From Fasciolopsis buskii (taxonomy: Eukaryota > Platyhelminthes > Trematoda > Plagiorchiida > Fasciolidae), in assembly GCA_008360955.1 (NCBI GenBank), contig LUCM01010058.1:180573-244572 (forward strand): a stretch of DNA of 64,000 nt, written 5' to 3'. Below are positions 1-10,137 of this stretch, one piece after another (positions within the stretch are counted from its first letter, which is position 1; each line of letters starts with the position of its first letter). The notes beneath the pieces are model-generated. The model searched no databases and had not been told where the DNA came from. It saw only the letters and a program-made list of their open reading frames with translations. The position numbers were made by a program, and so were the translations under genes.

Positions 1-410
1 GTGAGTAAAGTAATTACAGGTTGTCGCGTGCAGGATTTGACCCACTGCAAAAAACAAACGCGGTCATGTGGCACCCAGAACAAAGTAATACCAAAATGCC
101 TGACGCAGAACTTGTAGGTCAATTAGCTTCATCTAGAAAATCTATCAGTCAGTGACCTGAATGATCACTGAGTCAAGTTAAATTCAAGTTTGTTTGATTC
201 AAATCAGTGGAGCCTGGAATTACCAGCGGTATTAGTTACGAAGTTGAGACAGTCGGCCTAGAGATACTCCCGTGGTAAAACATTCGCTAATGCCATCAAT
301 TGGCAGCGATGATAATGAAAATTCTCAAGTGAATATTTTAGGTTTGGACTTTATGAGTGTCCATTCTAAAAATTGTCTGGCGCTTTGCTACCGAAAAACA
401 ACCTAAAACT
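1..410. other. Unassigned left edge
   Basis: No gene is recognised here. The first six bases are GTGAGT, a good splice-donor sequence, so the window could begin at an exon-intron border, but the upstream exon is outside the window and this cannot be tested. The short minus-strand frames at 338-618 lie opposite the Penelope remnant. A plus-strand frame near 320-350 reads VNILGLDFM, faintly like the protease-to-RT linker of Ty3/gypsy elements, but it is too short to call. Confidence 0.3.
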
Positions 411-487
411 GCGCCCACTTCTATGTGAACAACATGTTCGTAATCATTAAACCGTCTGAACCACAATGAATTTTCACTGTTATCAAC

Positions 488-1327
488 AGAGTTTTCACGG
501 AAATCAAGTTTACAAGGGAGACAGAACATGATAACAGTCTACCGTCCCTAGACGTGCTCGTCACACGGACAAATACAAACATATTGGAAGCATTCACATA
601 CCGCAAATACACGCACACAGATCAAATCCTACAAATTCAAAGCAACCATCCATCCTACCACAAGAGAAGCTGCATCAAGAAACTTTTCAAAAGAATACAA
701 TCTCACTGCACCACCACTGTGAAGCAAACGAAACAAAAAGAAAAATATCTGTTCCAAATGTTTCCACTTAACGGTTACACACCAAGCTTCATCAGGCGAA
801 GTACCAACAAAAAGCAGTACCGAGAGACGATCGCCGAACAGACCAAAATATCAACCGTCCTGCCGTACGTCAAACATATCGTTGAAATGATAACAAGGTT
901 ACTCAAAACCCATGGAAGTGAAATCGCGCACAAACCAACAAGAACCCTAAGAGAGCTTCTATCAAAGACCAAACAACGGAGAACCGACAAGAATCGAACT
1001 AACGTTGTCTATCAGATCGACTGCAAACACTGCAAAAATCAGTACACGCGACAAATCGCAAAAAAACTTGGAACAACGGGATCCATGAGCACCAATTGGC
1101 AACAAAAAGACACAACCGATTCTTCCTAATTTCAGTTCACGAAGACCCGGAACGTCACAAGTTCAACTTCCAAAACGTCAGGATCATCGCTCAGGGCAGA
1201 ATAAAGCATTCGAGGGAATTTTTCAAAACTTCATACTCATCCGAAACATCGATAAACAGACACGTCCATCCGGACCACCTATACCTATCGATCCGATCAA
1301 ATGACCAGTCAGCACAAGCCAGTCGAA
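488..1327 (+). pseudogene. RT tail and GIY-YIG endonuclease, frameshifted
   Basis: The frame is open from the end of the RT (IKFTRETEHDNSLPSLDVLV) through 1129, and the endonuclease then continues in another frame from about 1085 to 1338. The block VVYQIDCKHCKNQY near 1005-1047 matches the first half of the GIY-YIG fold, with a Cys pair that may bind zinc. The second half (IHEHQLATKRHN, then SVHEDPERHKF, then IKHSREFF) is in the next frame. The shift lies at 1071-1085, where the sequence GAACAACGGGATCC replaces a shorter expected string, a net change of +2 or -1. A first-pass gene finder would report two unrelated short 'proteins' here (554-1129 and 1096-1338); they are pieces of one domain. 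Confidence 0.75.
1029..1327 (+). repeat. 299 bp direct repeat, unit 1 (partner 2894-3192)
   Basis: This aligns base for base with 2894-3192 at an offset of 1865. The differences I see are at 1034 and in the runs following 1055 and 1077. After 1327 the two sequences differ at two of the next seven bases and then lose clear similarity. Confidence 0.9.
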
Positions 1328-2129
1328 ATCGACGTTGACTCAATAAACAACATGTCTACCTCTACCTACAGTAGACGAAGGTGAACAAAACAACTGGCCA
1401 TCATCTCTACCCTACCACTTCACACACAGCAACCAATCAACACCGACTAAAGACTGCGTGACCTATCTAGACGGACGAAGGCAACCAAAACGCCCGTCAC
1501 AATTTCATACCATTGATGATGTCACCTCGGCTGGTCATGAAACGTTTGCAATCAAATTGTCCGGCTCAGCGAACAAACCAATACCATCCTACTGAACCTG
1601 ACCTACAAGAAAGAACATCATCCTCTAAACTGCTATCAAATTTCGGTCGTCCAACGCTCACAGACGCTCGTCGGTGGGAAACGTTCGCATGTCCAAAGGT
1701 TTCCACTCACGAACAGCTATCTTTCGCCACAAATATCGGCGAACCAACGTCCTGCCTACCAGCGTTAACCACCGACTACCCATGGACCATACAGAAACGT
1801 GGAAAATTACGAGACAACTCGGTAGACGCATGGTGTGTATGAGGATTTCCGATGCACACAAAAGGCTACAAAACTACGCGAAACTAGTCGAACAGGAGGA
1901 AGAAAAATGCAGATCCATAGCAGGTGAACAGAGAACACGACCAATTGAGGCAGCCATAGATCGTCGTACACCAGACAATCACCGATGGGGAAGGAAAGGG
2001 AGGCTAGGCGAGGCAAGGCGAGTCGAGGGAGAGGGAAAGAACTACTAATCAAACGATTAAACTTCAATGTTAAAAACGCCAATAAGAAGAAGTAACTGGA
2101 TGAATTAGAACACATTATCAAGATCATCG

Positions 2130-2890
2130 GAATCTCTGACGAAACAAAACACCAAATCTGACAATCCGTCGTCCCGGCTCTCGCGTGTAACACACAAACG
2201 ACAACAATCTTCAGACCAGAAGAAAGAACATTGCGAAAACTGAAAGAAGAACCGGATATAATTATTCTTCCGCCAGACAACCGACGAGTCACAGTCAATA
2301 TGGACAAGAAGGAGTATACAGAAACAGCAAAAGCATTGCCACAATATACGTCGAATTATCGAGAAATCAACGACAACCCAACCCAAAGCCTTGCGACGAA
2401 AATCAACGCAACACCAATACGATTACAAGAATTACATCAGCTAAGCAAGCAAGATCGCTGCAGAATGAAGGCCAATGACTCAAACATTGCACAGTTCTAT
2501 GGACTACCGAAAATTCACAAAGAAAAAATATCCCCGAGACCAATAGTCACACCAACGAGAACGCCGACATACAACTCGATCAAAAGTCTATGCAAACGAC
2601 TGAAATCTCTCATCACAGGACTTGGGAATTGGACATTCAATCAATATTACCTTGCAATTCTCAGAAAAACTTCACCGGGACAAACATTGAAGAGGACGAA
2701 ATCATGATCTCGTTCGATGTCGTGTCTCTTTTCACATCAATAATACCCTCAGATTTGGCAAGACAGACACTACAACAACTTCCAGAAGTACAACAATGCA
2801 ACGAACAACTGAAGTCGAGCAGTGTATGCGAATTAGTAGTACAACTGTGTCCGCCAACATACTACAAGTTCGACTGCATCTTTCACGAAC
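2130..2890 (+). pseudogene. Penelope RT, N-terminal and palm A part
   Basis: The reverse-transcriptase N-terminal region is readable from about 2215 (LRKLKEEPDIIILPPDNRR, the family 'ILPADKG' region) to about 2640, and after a frame change continues at about 2640-2890 with palm motif A. The expected C motif never appears because the sequence is deleted. In-frame stops occur upstream near 2096 and 2160. RNA-dependent DNA synthesis would be impossible from this copy. Confidence 0.75.
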
Positions 2891-3199
2891 AAGACTGCCA
2901 AAATCAGTACACGCGACAAACCGCAAAAAAACTTGGAACAACGAGATCCATGAGCACCAATTGGCAACAAAAAGACACAACCGATTCTTCCTAATTTCAG
3001 TTCACGAAGACCCGGAACGTCACAAGTTCAACTTCCAAAACGTCAGGATCATCGCTCAGGGCAGAATAAAGCATTCGAGGGAATTTTTCAAAACTTCATA
3101 CTCATCCGAAACATCGATAAACAGACACGTCCATCCGGACCACCTATACCTATCGATCCGATCAAATGACCAGTCAGCACAAGCCAGTCGAAGTGGACG
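2891..3199 (+). pseudogene. GIY-YIG endonuclease remnant, copy B
   Basis: The same endonuclease segment as in copy A, with the same frameshift at the equivalent place (2936-2950). The protein pieces at 2891-2994 and about 2950-3200 belong to one domain. Across 1029-1327 and 2894-3192 I count only three differences (about 99% identity), with a constant offset of 1865 bases and no indels. Confidence 0.75.
2894..3192 (+). repeat. 299 bp direct repeat, unit 2 (partner 1029-1327)
   Basis: Partner of the repeat at 1029-1327. Downstream of 3192 this copy runs into the gypsy element instead of the Penelope 3' tail, so it is cut at its 3' end. Confidence 0.9.
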
Positions 3200-3282
3200 C
3201 TTATTCAACGCACAGCATGTTGGCATTTCCCAACGTGTCCATTGGGACGATGTATGAGGACGTGGAAGAAATGTTTCTGTGA

Positions 3283-3800
3283 TGCCCCAAACCTGCTGAT
3301 TTCGAAGCTGCTGAGTGGGCCGCATTTCACTTTCTAGTGCGTCAGGAGGACCAGCCTGTTGGTGAATTCATTCTACAACCGCAAACTCAAGCGGGTCGCC
3401 GTAAATTAGTTGGTCAACTGCAAATATAACTACGGGACCAAGTTGTTTCAAGAATATATCAACTATACTTGCTGAAACGGCTTCTAAACCCACGTTGCAC
3501 CCTCTAGTTGACGCAAATGTTATGCAAGCGATATCAGAATACCACTGCTGGTGTTCATGCGGAGCCAAAGCTGTTGTTTGACGCCTCCGTTTCTCCGGTA
3601 TCGACACTGTAACGGTCGCGCCACACTACGAGCACGGTGGAACCCGTTGTGAATCGTCACTCACAACCCAAAAGAAACAAAACTCAACATGGAATGGCTG
3701 CTAGTCCTGGACATCTTTTCATTCTCACCTCGCATGTCGTTCATGGAGTTCAAAATCCTACAGGTCCGGTAAGCTTGGTCACATTAAATCCGCTGTCCGA
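3283..3800 (+). pseudogene. Gypsy Gag remnant with degraded zinc knuckles
   Basis: From about 3286 the frame reads ADFEAAEWAAFHFLVRQ, then QPVGEFILQPQTQAG, then LRDQVVSRIYQL, which is the capsid pattern of flatworm gypsy Gag proteins. Stops interrupt it near 3427 and 3508. Further on, 3765-3800 reads SGKLGHIKSAVR in the place of a nucleocapsid zinc knuckle (C-x2-C-GK-GHI-x3-C). The cysteines are replaced, so nucleic-acid binding by this knuckle would be lost. Confidence 0.7.
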
Positions 3801-4389
3801 GTTTCCCAGCTTACGCTACAAACAGATTTAGTTCGTCTTCCATTCTTTCCTTTGAATTTCGGGCTCTTCCGTTGGTCTTTTCTCCGCTTCATTCAGATAT
3901 TGCACGCACTTATCGAGTCAACAACTCTGGACGCCATTTATTCATCACTGACTGGCAGCGTCAATTTGTTTGCTTCTAACTCTTTAATCCAACGTCTTGT
4001 GTCCCCTGCTTGCATCAAAATGTTGCCAATTATTTGAAAGGTATTACTCAAGCCGTGCTTACTTTCTTTATCAAACTCCAATTCTAACAATTGCTAGTGC
4101 CATTTTTTACCATTGAGTCTCCGCTTTTGTCATTGGTCTAAACTTCATGAAACGATTCTGAAATTTCGCTGTCATTTTTTACTGACCGTCATCAGTCCTG
4201 ACTCCGAAAGTTACCTGCTGATTGTTCTAGTATGACAAGTTTTGCTAGGATGCAACCGGTAAATAGTGGAGGTTTCGGAGTCCCGGATGTTTTTGAATCA
4301 TTGCATTATTTTTCTTGGTTTGCTGGGAATAGTCAAACACACGACAGATCAATTGACTGATAAAGAACCACTGACAGCATTAAGTTCTA

Positions 4390-4900
4390 ATTGTCACACC
4401 GCTCAAAAGGGACGGAGGAACCCCAAGAATTTGCGGTGATTTTCGGATTACGATGAATAAATTTCTCAACCAGACAAGTTGTTTGACATCTGGACATGAA
4501 GATATCCTTCATCAATTTCACGGATCAAAATTGTTCTCAAAGGTTGACCTTCGAAATAGATCCATGCAAATACCTATCGATGACTAATCACGTGAATTAG
4601 CCACCATAAAGACTCCGTTTGCACTGTTTCATCATAAATTCTTACGTTTTGGCCTCAGGGTTTCCCCTGAGATTTTTCTGAATGCCAAAAATACCAATAT
4701 GTCTGACTTAATCGGTGTTTCTGCCTATCAAGGGTACATAATTGTATATGAAACCATAAGGAATTACATGAGAAACGTTTACGTTTACTGCTTGAATGAC
4801 TCCGTAACTATAATGCATTTCCATCCTATGATTTAACCTGATTAGGCTATTTGGTAGGCAAACACAGTTTTCGACACGACTGTACTCGCCTTCAACTTTG
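4390..4900 (+). pseudogene. Gypsy reverse transcriptase remnant
   Basis: The frame reads RICGDFRI, then DILHQFHGSKLFSKVDLRN, QIPIDD, TIKTPFALF and LRFGLRVSPEIF, the standard order of Ty3/gypsy RT blocks 1 to 4. The catalytic box expected as YLDDIIVY reads YQGYIIVY at 4726-4749, so both aspartates are gone. Motif A has DLRNRS instead of the usual DL(K/R)DAY. Stops are present. The core assignment is firm; the boundaries are not. Confidence 0.8.
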
Positions 4901-5099
4901 GCGCACGCACCACTGCCCAAATTTCTTTAAAAGATTTGTTCTTTATTTTTGGCCCTTTTCAATACCACTCACGACTCATTTTGGGCTTTCCTACCATCGC
5001 ACAAACGCATTTTGGTCTTCCATTAAAAAACCGTTCGCTTGATATTCTGCACACGAAAGTGTACCCCATGGTTGTTGACATTTATGTCGACTAAGACTG

Positions 5100-5455
5100 C
5101 TTTTGCATGTTCTTCCCGGAAACTAAAGTCAGCGCTCATCATGGGTGCATCCTTCACTGGTATTGGAGCAAAGTTAGAACCAGATGGCCATCTGGTACTC
5201 TATCTCTCGTCTCTTTGGTCCTACGGAATGGGAATGTTCTGATATCCAACGAAAAGTTCTTACTTTACTTTTGGCGGTTACGCAACTCCGAAAGTATATA
5301 TTTAGTTTTAATTTCGCTGCTGCAACAGATCACAAAGCGCAAAATTTCACCTACAATCTCCACGTCTCTCTCAAAATCCTCGGCAACTATGATTTAACGA
5401 TGGAAAATTTCACTCATTATATATTCCGACGACATCTAGTATTGAAAAGCTGAAT
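5100..5455 (+). pseudogene. Gypsy RNase H remnant
   Basis: Blocks ASFTGIGAKLEPDGHLVLY (about 5140-5210), LLLAVTQLRKYIF (about 5265-5310) and TDHKA (5325-5339) match the RNase H domain of gypsy Pol, where they are normally DASPTGIGAVL, ALVWAVKRFHKYL and TDHKP/A. At least one frame change separates the first and second block (frame of 5039-5242 to frame of 5184-5453). The domain would remove the RNA template strand in an active element. Confidence 0.75.
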
Positions 5456-5456
5456 T

Positions 5457-6335
5457 AGTTCCCCAAGCAGATTACCTGTCCCGATATGCTGTCTCTAGGG
5501 CTGCTACTTCTGGAGACTGTTTATTTGAACAGCCTCTCCCTGTCAGTCGACCAGAATTCATTCGTGAAACTAGGAAACACTATCATGCCCTCCTGTCTTG
5601 TGTTCGTAATGGATGGAAGGCAGATATCAAGCGACGTTTTCCCGAGTTTGCAAGCGCAAGGATGATATTTGACTGGGTTTTGTGTCTCAACGATCGCATT
5701 ATTGTGCCCCTCCATGACGATCTGTTGGTCCAGCAGATTTACTTTCCGGTCATCTCGGTGTTTATAAAATGAAATCCTTGGCGCGATTAACTTACCGGTG
5801 GCTCAAACTCGACAGCGATATATGGGAATGGCCAAACCTCGCAACGACTGTGCACACAAAACGCACTCTCAGCATTCCAAATGGACACTTTGGCCTGCAG
5901 CTTGCCAGCACCGGCAGTGTTCTCGTGCGGACTACCCCAGACCTATCTTAGATAAATATTGCGCTCTGGCAACAAGTGATTCGTACTTAAGATGGCCAGA
6001 GGTCTGTTTCACTAACTCCCCTACCTCGAGTTTCACAACTGCAGCACTTCGTAAGATTTTCAGCTGTGAATGAGTGCCGCATGTGCTGGTTACGCATAAC
6101 GGAAATCGTTCCACTGCTCAGAAGGCACGCGACTGTTTGAAATCTGTAGATTGCCAACATGTGTTAGCATTTCCACGGCATCCTCAATCTAACGGCACAG
6201 CCAAAAGTTTCATGCGCACACCTAAATCCATCACCAAGTCAAACAATGCCAGCACATCTGGTGAACATGGTCAACCGGTTGGCAACTTCCTCATGCCATA
6301 TCGTAATTTGGTGCACCCCCTTCTGGTAACAGTCT
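5457..6335 (+). pseudogene. Gypsy integrase remnant, catalytic residues lost
   Basis: After a spacer, the His/Cys zinc region reads GVYKMKSLARLTYRWL (about 5760-5810) with the cysteines missing. The catalytic core follows: CALATSDSYLRWPEVCF (about 5957-6010), HVLVTHNGN (about 6080-6110) and RHPQSNGTAKSF (about 6175-6210). Family knowledge gives a D,D-35-E triad. Here the second Asp is His (CAT at 6095-6097, in VTHNG) and the Glu is Lys (AAA at 6203-6205, in TAKSF), so the copy cannot integrate. A frame change lies near 5950 and a TGA sits at about 6070. Confidence 0.8.
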
Positions 6336-6654
6336 AGCAAATCTATTCAAGAAGCGCGTAATTCGAACTAATTTCCTACGGCTGCAGTCCTTTGAAGTCA
6401 TCTTTCATTGAAGTCAACAGACATCGTAATAAATCAGTTCGGCAAAAGGCTCTCTCACATTTTCGACCTCACTGATGGTTCATTAAAACGTAGACATCTA
6501 GATCAAATTATTCTTATATCTGACTTTCCGTGTTTTGATACTAATCTTGGTTTTTCTGAGTCTCCTTGATATATCAGTAATCCCAATGAAGAATCCACAC
6601 CGGCAGAATCAGCTTAAAGTTCTGAATGGCTGTCGATCAAGCTTCGGCTATTTC

Positions 6655-6880
6655 ACCATCGGGGGGATTAGCAGATTTGCGAACGGCATTTCAAAAATCT
6701 AACAGCATGCCAACTCACAGCGTCACGGGAGATTGTCTATTATTTACTGTATAAAAAGCAGTGAATATAAGACAAACGCAAGCTGGCCACTGGGGTCAGT
6801 GAACCATCGGTACCCCACGTTTCTCGAGAGCAAGGAACAAATATAATCGGACAGCATCAAATTAACACAAACAGGCATGC
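6655..6880 (+). repeat. Possible polypurine tract and 3' LTR of gypsy remnant 1
   Basis: A GGGGGG run at about 6661-6666 lies just downstream of the pol region, where the polypurine tract belongs. The following 200 bases contain TATAAAAA at 6750-6757. Without the 5' LTR for comparison the LTR ends cannot be fixed. Confidence 0.35.
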
Positions 6881-8490
6881 ACTGGACATTCAGCTAATTG
6901 TGTGTAATGTCGAATCTAGTCTGACCCCTGACCTAGCGCCGGTCACGGTTTTACCTGGTTTCTGATGTGTGGTTTCTGATGTCGGTTGGTGAGGGTCACA
7001 CAAGTGCGTAAGGCATCTGGCGAAGAAGCTACCCATGATCGTCTAATATCGTCGGATCTTGTTTTCCCAAAGAATTTGGCATGATCATGGTTATCAAGTG
7101 AAAAACAACACTAAAACTAGACACATTATTGAGGCTAGGTCTTCTGGGTGGCCAGCTCAAGAGTAATCACGTGTAAATGGGAGCGGTTGTAGATCCACGT
7201 TCACAAAGTGATTTATACGATTTTATGGTTTCGGTATTCAGAAAAGCCGATACATCAGTCGCACTTGTAAAGGGTCATCATTAATGGCCTTCAACCCAAA
7301 AAAATGACGTGGGTTGAGCCAAAACCGGCCAGTTAGGTTAAGCTGCGACGGTTTTTGCTCGGCAGATCCGAGGAGCTTGAGTTGACGGCAGCAATGTTAC
7401 TCACGAAGGGATTAGCGAGATATCATCTCATGGTCAACCTCTCTCTCAGTGAAGAAAACAGTCTTGCCTATGTCTGCAAATAGCAAGTAAACGCCAAAGT
7501 ATGGAATGCTATATTTCAAATATGCTTTCATGTGCTACTAGTTAAACCTTACTCAAAAATGCTCCGTTAACTCATCTTTGATAAGGGAACCAGACGCTGT
7601 TTGTGGGGAATTAAGCTGTTTGTGTCACCGCTTAATGAGCTGTGATGTTTACTTTTCTCTCTATCACTGGAGATGTCAAATATTTTGCCGGCTACGGCCA
7701 ACAGGTAAATTAACCTGCTCAGCTCGGGGGTTGATCACTGTTAGTGATGAGGATAGTAGATCAGCAATATCAAGATAGAAATGAGAGAAGTGTGCATTTG
7801 TTGCTCAAAGCACCAGATGGGCTTGTGCGTGAGGCGGAAAACCTTGCTTTGTCTTCATGCTTTGTGGCTGCGCTTCGACTGCCGAAAACTGTTTTCAGTA
7901 TTTGGTGGGAAAAAGAGCAGTGACGAGCTTGCCTATGATTCTGAGTACCGGATAGCATACAGGATGTATCACATGGAAAACTGCCAGATAGGGATATGGT
8001 TTCGGGCCACCAAAAGTCTTGTCAAATAGGGCTCTGTCTGTTGGCAAATCTTGCTTTCTTGTCATGCGTTATCCGTTGTCATACCCAATTAGTGTTTATC
8101 TTCATCAGGGTTGGGGGTCTTGCAACATGAAGAGATCTACTCATGACTTTGACGACCCATTCCATTCTGTTGCTTGCATGTGGTGGTCTACGTAGTACTC
8201 GCCAGAATTGACTAAACGGCACAGATGAGAATTCACCCTCCACTCAAATTCCCTGAGCAACTATTTATCACCAACCACGGTTTTTTCAACGAAGTACGAC
8301 CATGCATGCATATTTGTTGTTATCTTGCACATGAGCTTTTGTTCGTTAACGTCGTTGATCACACTTTATAAGCATGCACACTGCATGTGTCTTACTGCTG
8401 TCGTGAAGTAAATAATGATAACTATTGTTGTTAATATCAGAGGCAAAATTGACGCGAGGTCTTTATTTATTTTTGTAACTTGATATTCAC
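6880..8490. other. Unassigned DNA
   Basis: No transposon or host protein motif is recognised on either strand. Short open frames at 7578-7778, 7781-8029 and 7770-7958 (minus) look like chance openings. Confidence 0.4.
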
Positions 8491-8494
8491 TTAC

Positions 8495-8546
8495 CCACGC
8501 ACCTGGTTCGCCGTGCCGATGCCTAAGTAGAAACCCAAACTTACGC
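8495..8546 (-). other. Possible 52 nt exon
   Basis: On the minus strand an acceptor (TTTGCAG) precedes an open stretch reading RKFGFLLRHRHGEPGAW, followed by a consensus donor GTAAGT at 8494-8489. It enters with one base of a split codon and leaves in phase 0. A competing GTAAGT donor overlaps its start. No family is recognised, and a match this short can be chance. Confidence 0.15.
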
Positions 8547-8559
8547 CTGCAAAGTCTCA

Positions 8560-9980
8560 TGTGCGCTGTGCTTTCAGATAAACTTGTAAGATGAAATTAG
8601 GTTGGCGAATTTGACTCGGACAGTCCATTTCCAGCGATATGTAAAATGCGGCCGTCGAGGCTAGTTTGTCTTGCTCACTGTCATCCGACAGAAGGCCCTC
8701 CGAACATTCGGCCTACTTCAACGATTGCTATAGCCAGAATTGGCACAGCAAGATGCTGCCTATGGAAACATTGTGAGAAAGCCTTGTATGCGAAGTGGCA
8801 GTTGCAAAGGCTTCTGACCCCCGCGACCCATTCCCCTCAAAATCTGCCTTATGCACTTCTCGTAGGAAAATCTTGCGCAATCCGGGATGGCTTGGGGCAG
8901 AAGCTCGCAAGGATCATGTGCAGGTTGACCTGAGAAGAAATCAACCAAAAGGTTGACATGCCGTACAGCAAATCAGCAGAATGGTATAAAAACCTGTGCT
9001 GCTGTGAATGTGATCCGGCAGCTGTGAACTGATAATTTGGGCGCATCTGTCAAGAGCCATCACTTAAAATTCAAACCAGAGATGACGTCTGAGTTAAAAA
9101 TTATCGTCATCGTTTCCTCCTGAAGTCATAATTGTTGAGTCTCTGACGGAATGGGAATAACTGAAAATGTAAGGGCGGCTGACTGCTTATCGTTGCGTAT
9201 AAACAAATGAAGAGAAGAAATAGCTGTACTGGTTAGTTGGGCCAGCGAATAGGCTCTGTACCACGTTTCCCATGATTAAGGGTCAAGCCAGAAGATGACC
9301 CGTGATCGGAGTTGCAAACACTTTGATGTGGTAATGCACTATCACTCTCGACTGAGGCAGTTGAATGGAGGTGCGATGTGAGCGGCGGTACGGCCCCCCT
9401 GCTTGTTTATTTATCCAACTGATTTATTCTCCCTCTTAACATCTTTCTCCCGCCGAGGCCAAAATTGTGTTCACCTTTTTTGGTTTTCTCGATTAAACCC
9501 GTGCCTGGTTGTCAAACTATTGTCCGTTGTCTCAGATTTCTACTTAAAGTGTTGGTTCAGCCTCTGCCACACTGAGCCACTACGGCCTGCCAGAGGTGGA
9601 TTCACGTCAGGTGAATATTGATTATGAAAGTCATTGTTCGGCCACTGTTGTTGCAGATAATGTATTTATCAGAATACGTGAATTCGCTTTTCCTTCTTTC
9701 GTTGGTCAAACCGTCGACATGATTCCAAGTTTTCTGTTTTAGATTTCTCCTTTATCAATGATGTGTTCATCGCATGTTTAGTGTTTGCCTACATCACTTT
9801 AATTCGTGAATATAGGCCCTAGATATAGGAACTGCACCACACCTAAATTCCTCCTCATCCGTTACCAGTGGACATCTAAAGTGCTTTATGTTGACCAAGT
9901 GAGCCACTGTCATCTTGGATTAATTGCCAGTATGACTTATCCCTTACCAATTCACTCCCTTAGTTTTTTATTAAACGGTT
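8560..9980. other. Unassigned DNA
   Basis: Overlapping short frames on both strands (for example 8646-8933 plus and 8728-9046 minus), none with recognisable motifs. No repeat seen within the window. Confidence 0.4.
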
Positions 9981-9984
9981 CCAG

Positions 9985-10137
9985 GTATATCTCTGAGGCG
10001 TCAAAGGATAAAAAATGGAAGAGATCGCAAAAGGAAGTGTTACCTGAGGAGTTCTGTGGTTATGCAGCAAAGAAGCCACTGGATTTGATGCTCCTGACGA
10101 AAACGATGCTTTGGTTAGTTCAAGTTCTTTACTAAAG
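9985..10137 (+). other. Possible exon, ambiguous frame
   Basis: A pyrimidine-rich acceptor ends at 9984, and a donor-like AAAG|GTAAAG sits at 10137/10138. One frame reads YISEASKDKKWKRSQKEVLP and ends in a TAA at 10133-10135 just before the donor; another is open only from 10048. No domain is recognised, and the opposite strand is also open nearby (10132-10341), so the call is weak. Confidence 0.15.

Larger units (their letters stand above)
410..1605 (+). mobile_element. Penelope-like element copy A, 5'-truncated, with GIY-YIG endonuclease
   Basis: This is the 3' part of a Penelope-like retroelement. Translation begins in the RT palm at 419-451 (FYVNNMFVIIK, the family YVDD box), passes through the end of the RT (about 490-570), a basic linker, and a GIY-YIG endonuclease domain from about 1000 to 1327, then a 3' tail to about 1600. 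The tail carries an open stretch, TSAGHETFAIKLSGSANKP, near 1520-1580. Penelope elements copy themselves with this RT plus endonuclease pair. The copy is dead: it is 5' truncated, the catalytic YVDD reads YVNN, the YIG half of the endonuclease motif reads YTR, and a frameshift splits the endonuclease. Membership of the family is well supported by the order of motifs. The exact ends are estimates. Confidence 0.85.
1610..3199 (+). mobile_element. Penelope-like element copy B, with internal deletion joining RT to GIY-YIG
   Basis: A second Penelope-like copy follows copy A in the same orientation. It starts with a basic N-terminal region (about 1640-2050), then an RT with FYGLPKIHKEKISPRPIV at about 2500-2560 and palm motif A (MISFDVVSLFTSI, 2704-2742). 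The frame then runs through YYKFDCIFHEQ and directly into DCQNQYTRQTAKKL of the endonuclease at about 2891. Everything between, including the YVDD box, the RT thumb and the linker, is missing. Several stops and a frame change near 2630 make it non-coding. The last 300 bp are nearly identical to copy A, and the 3' tail seen in copy A is absent. The head-to-tail order with a partial upstream copy resembles the tandem (pseudo-LTR) insertions known for Penelope elements. Confidence 0.82.
3200..6880 (+). mobile_element. Ty3/gypsy LTR retrotransposon remnant 1
   Basis: Plus-strand order is Gag (about 3280-3800), reverse transcriptase (about 4390-4900), RNase H (about 5130-5450), integrase (about 5460-6330), a G-rich tract at 6660-6667 that could be the polypurine tract, and an LTR-like tail with a TATA box (TATAAAAA, 6750-6757). 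The order Gag-RT-RNase H-integrase is diagnostic of Ty3/gypsy. All domains carry stops and lost catalytic residues. No 5' LTR is visible: the element abuts the truncated Penelope copy at about 3200, so its 5' end was lost or replaced. The right end is a guess. Confidence 0.85.
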
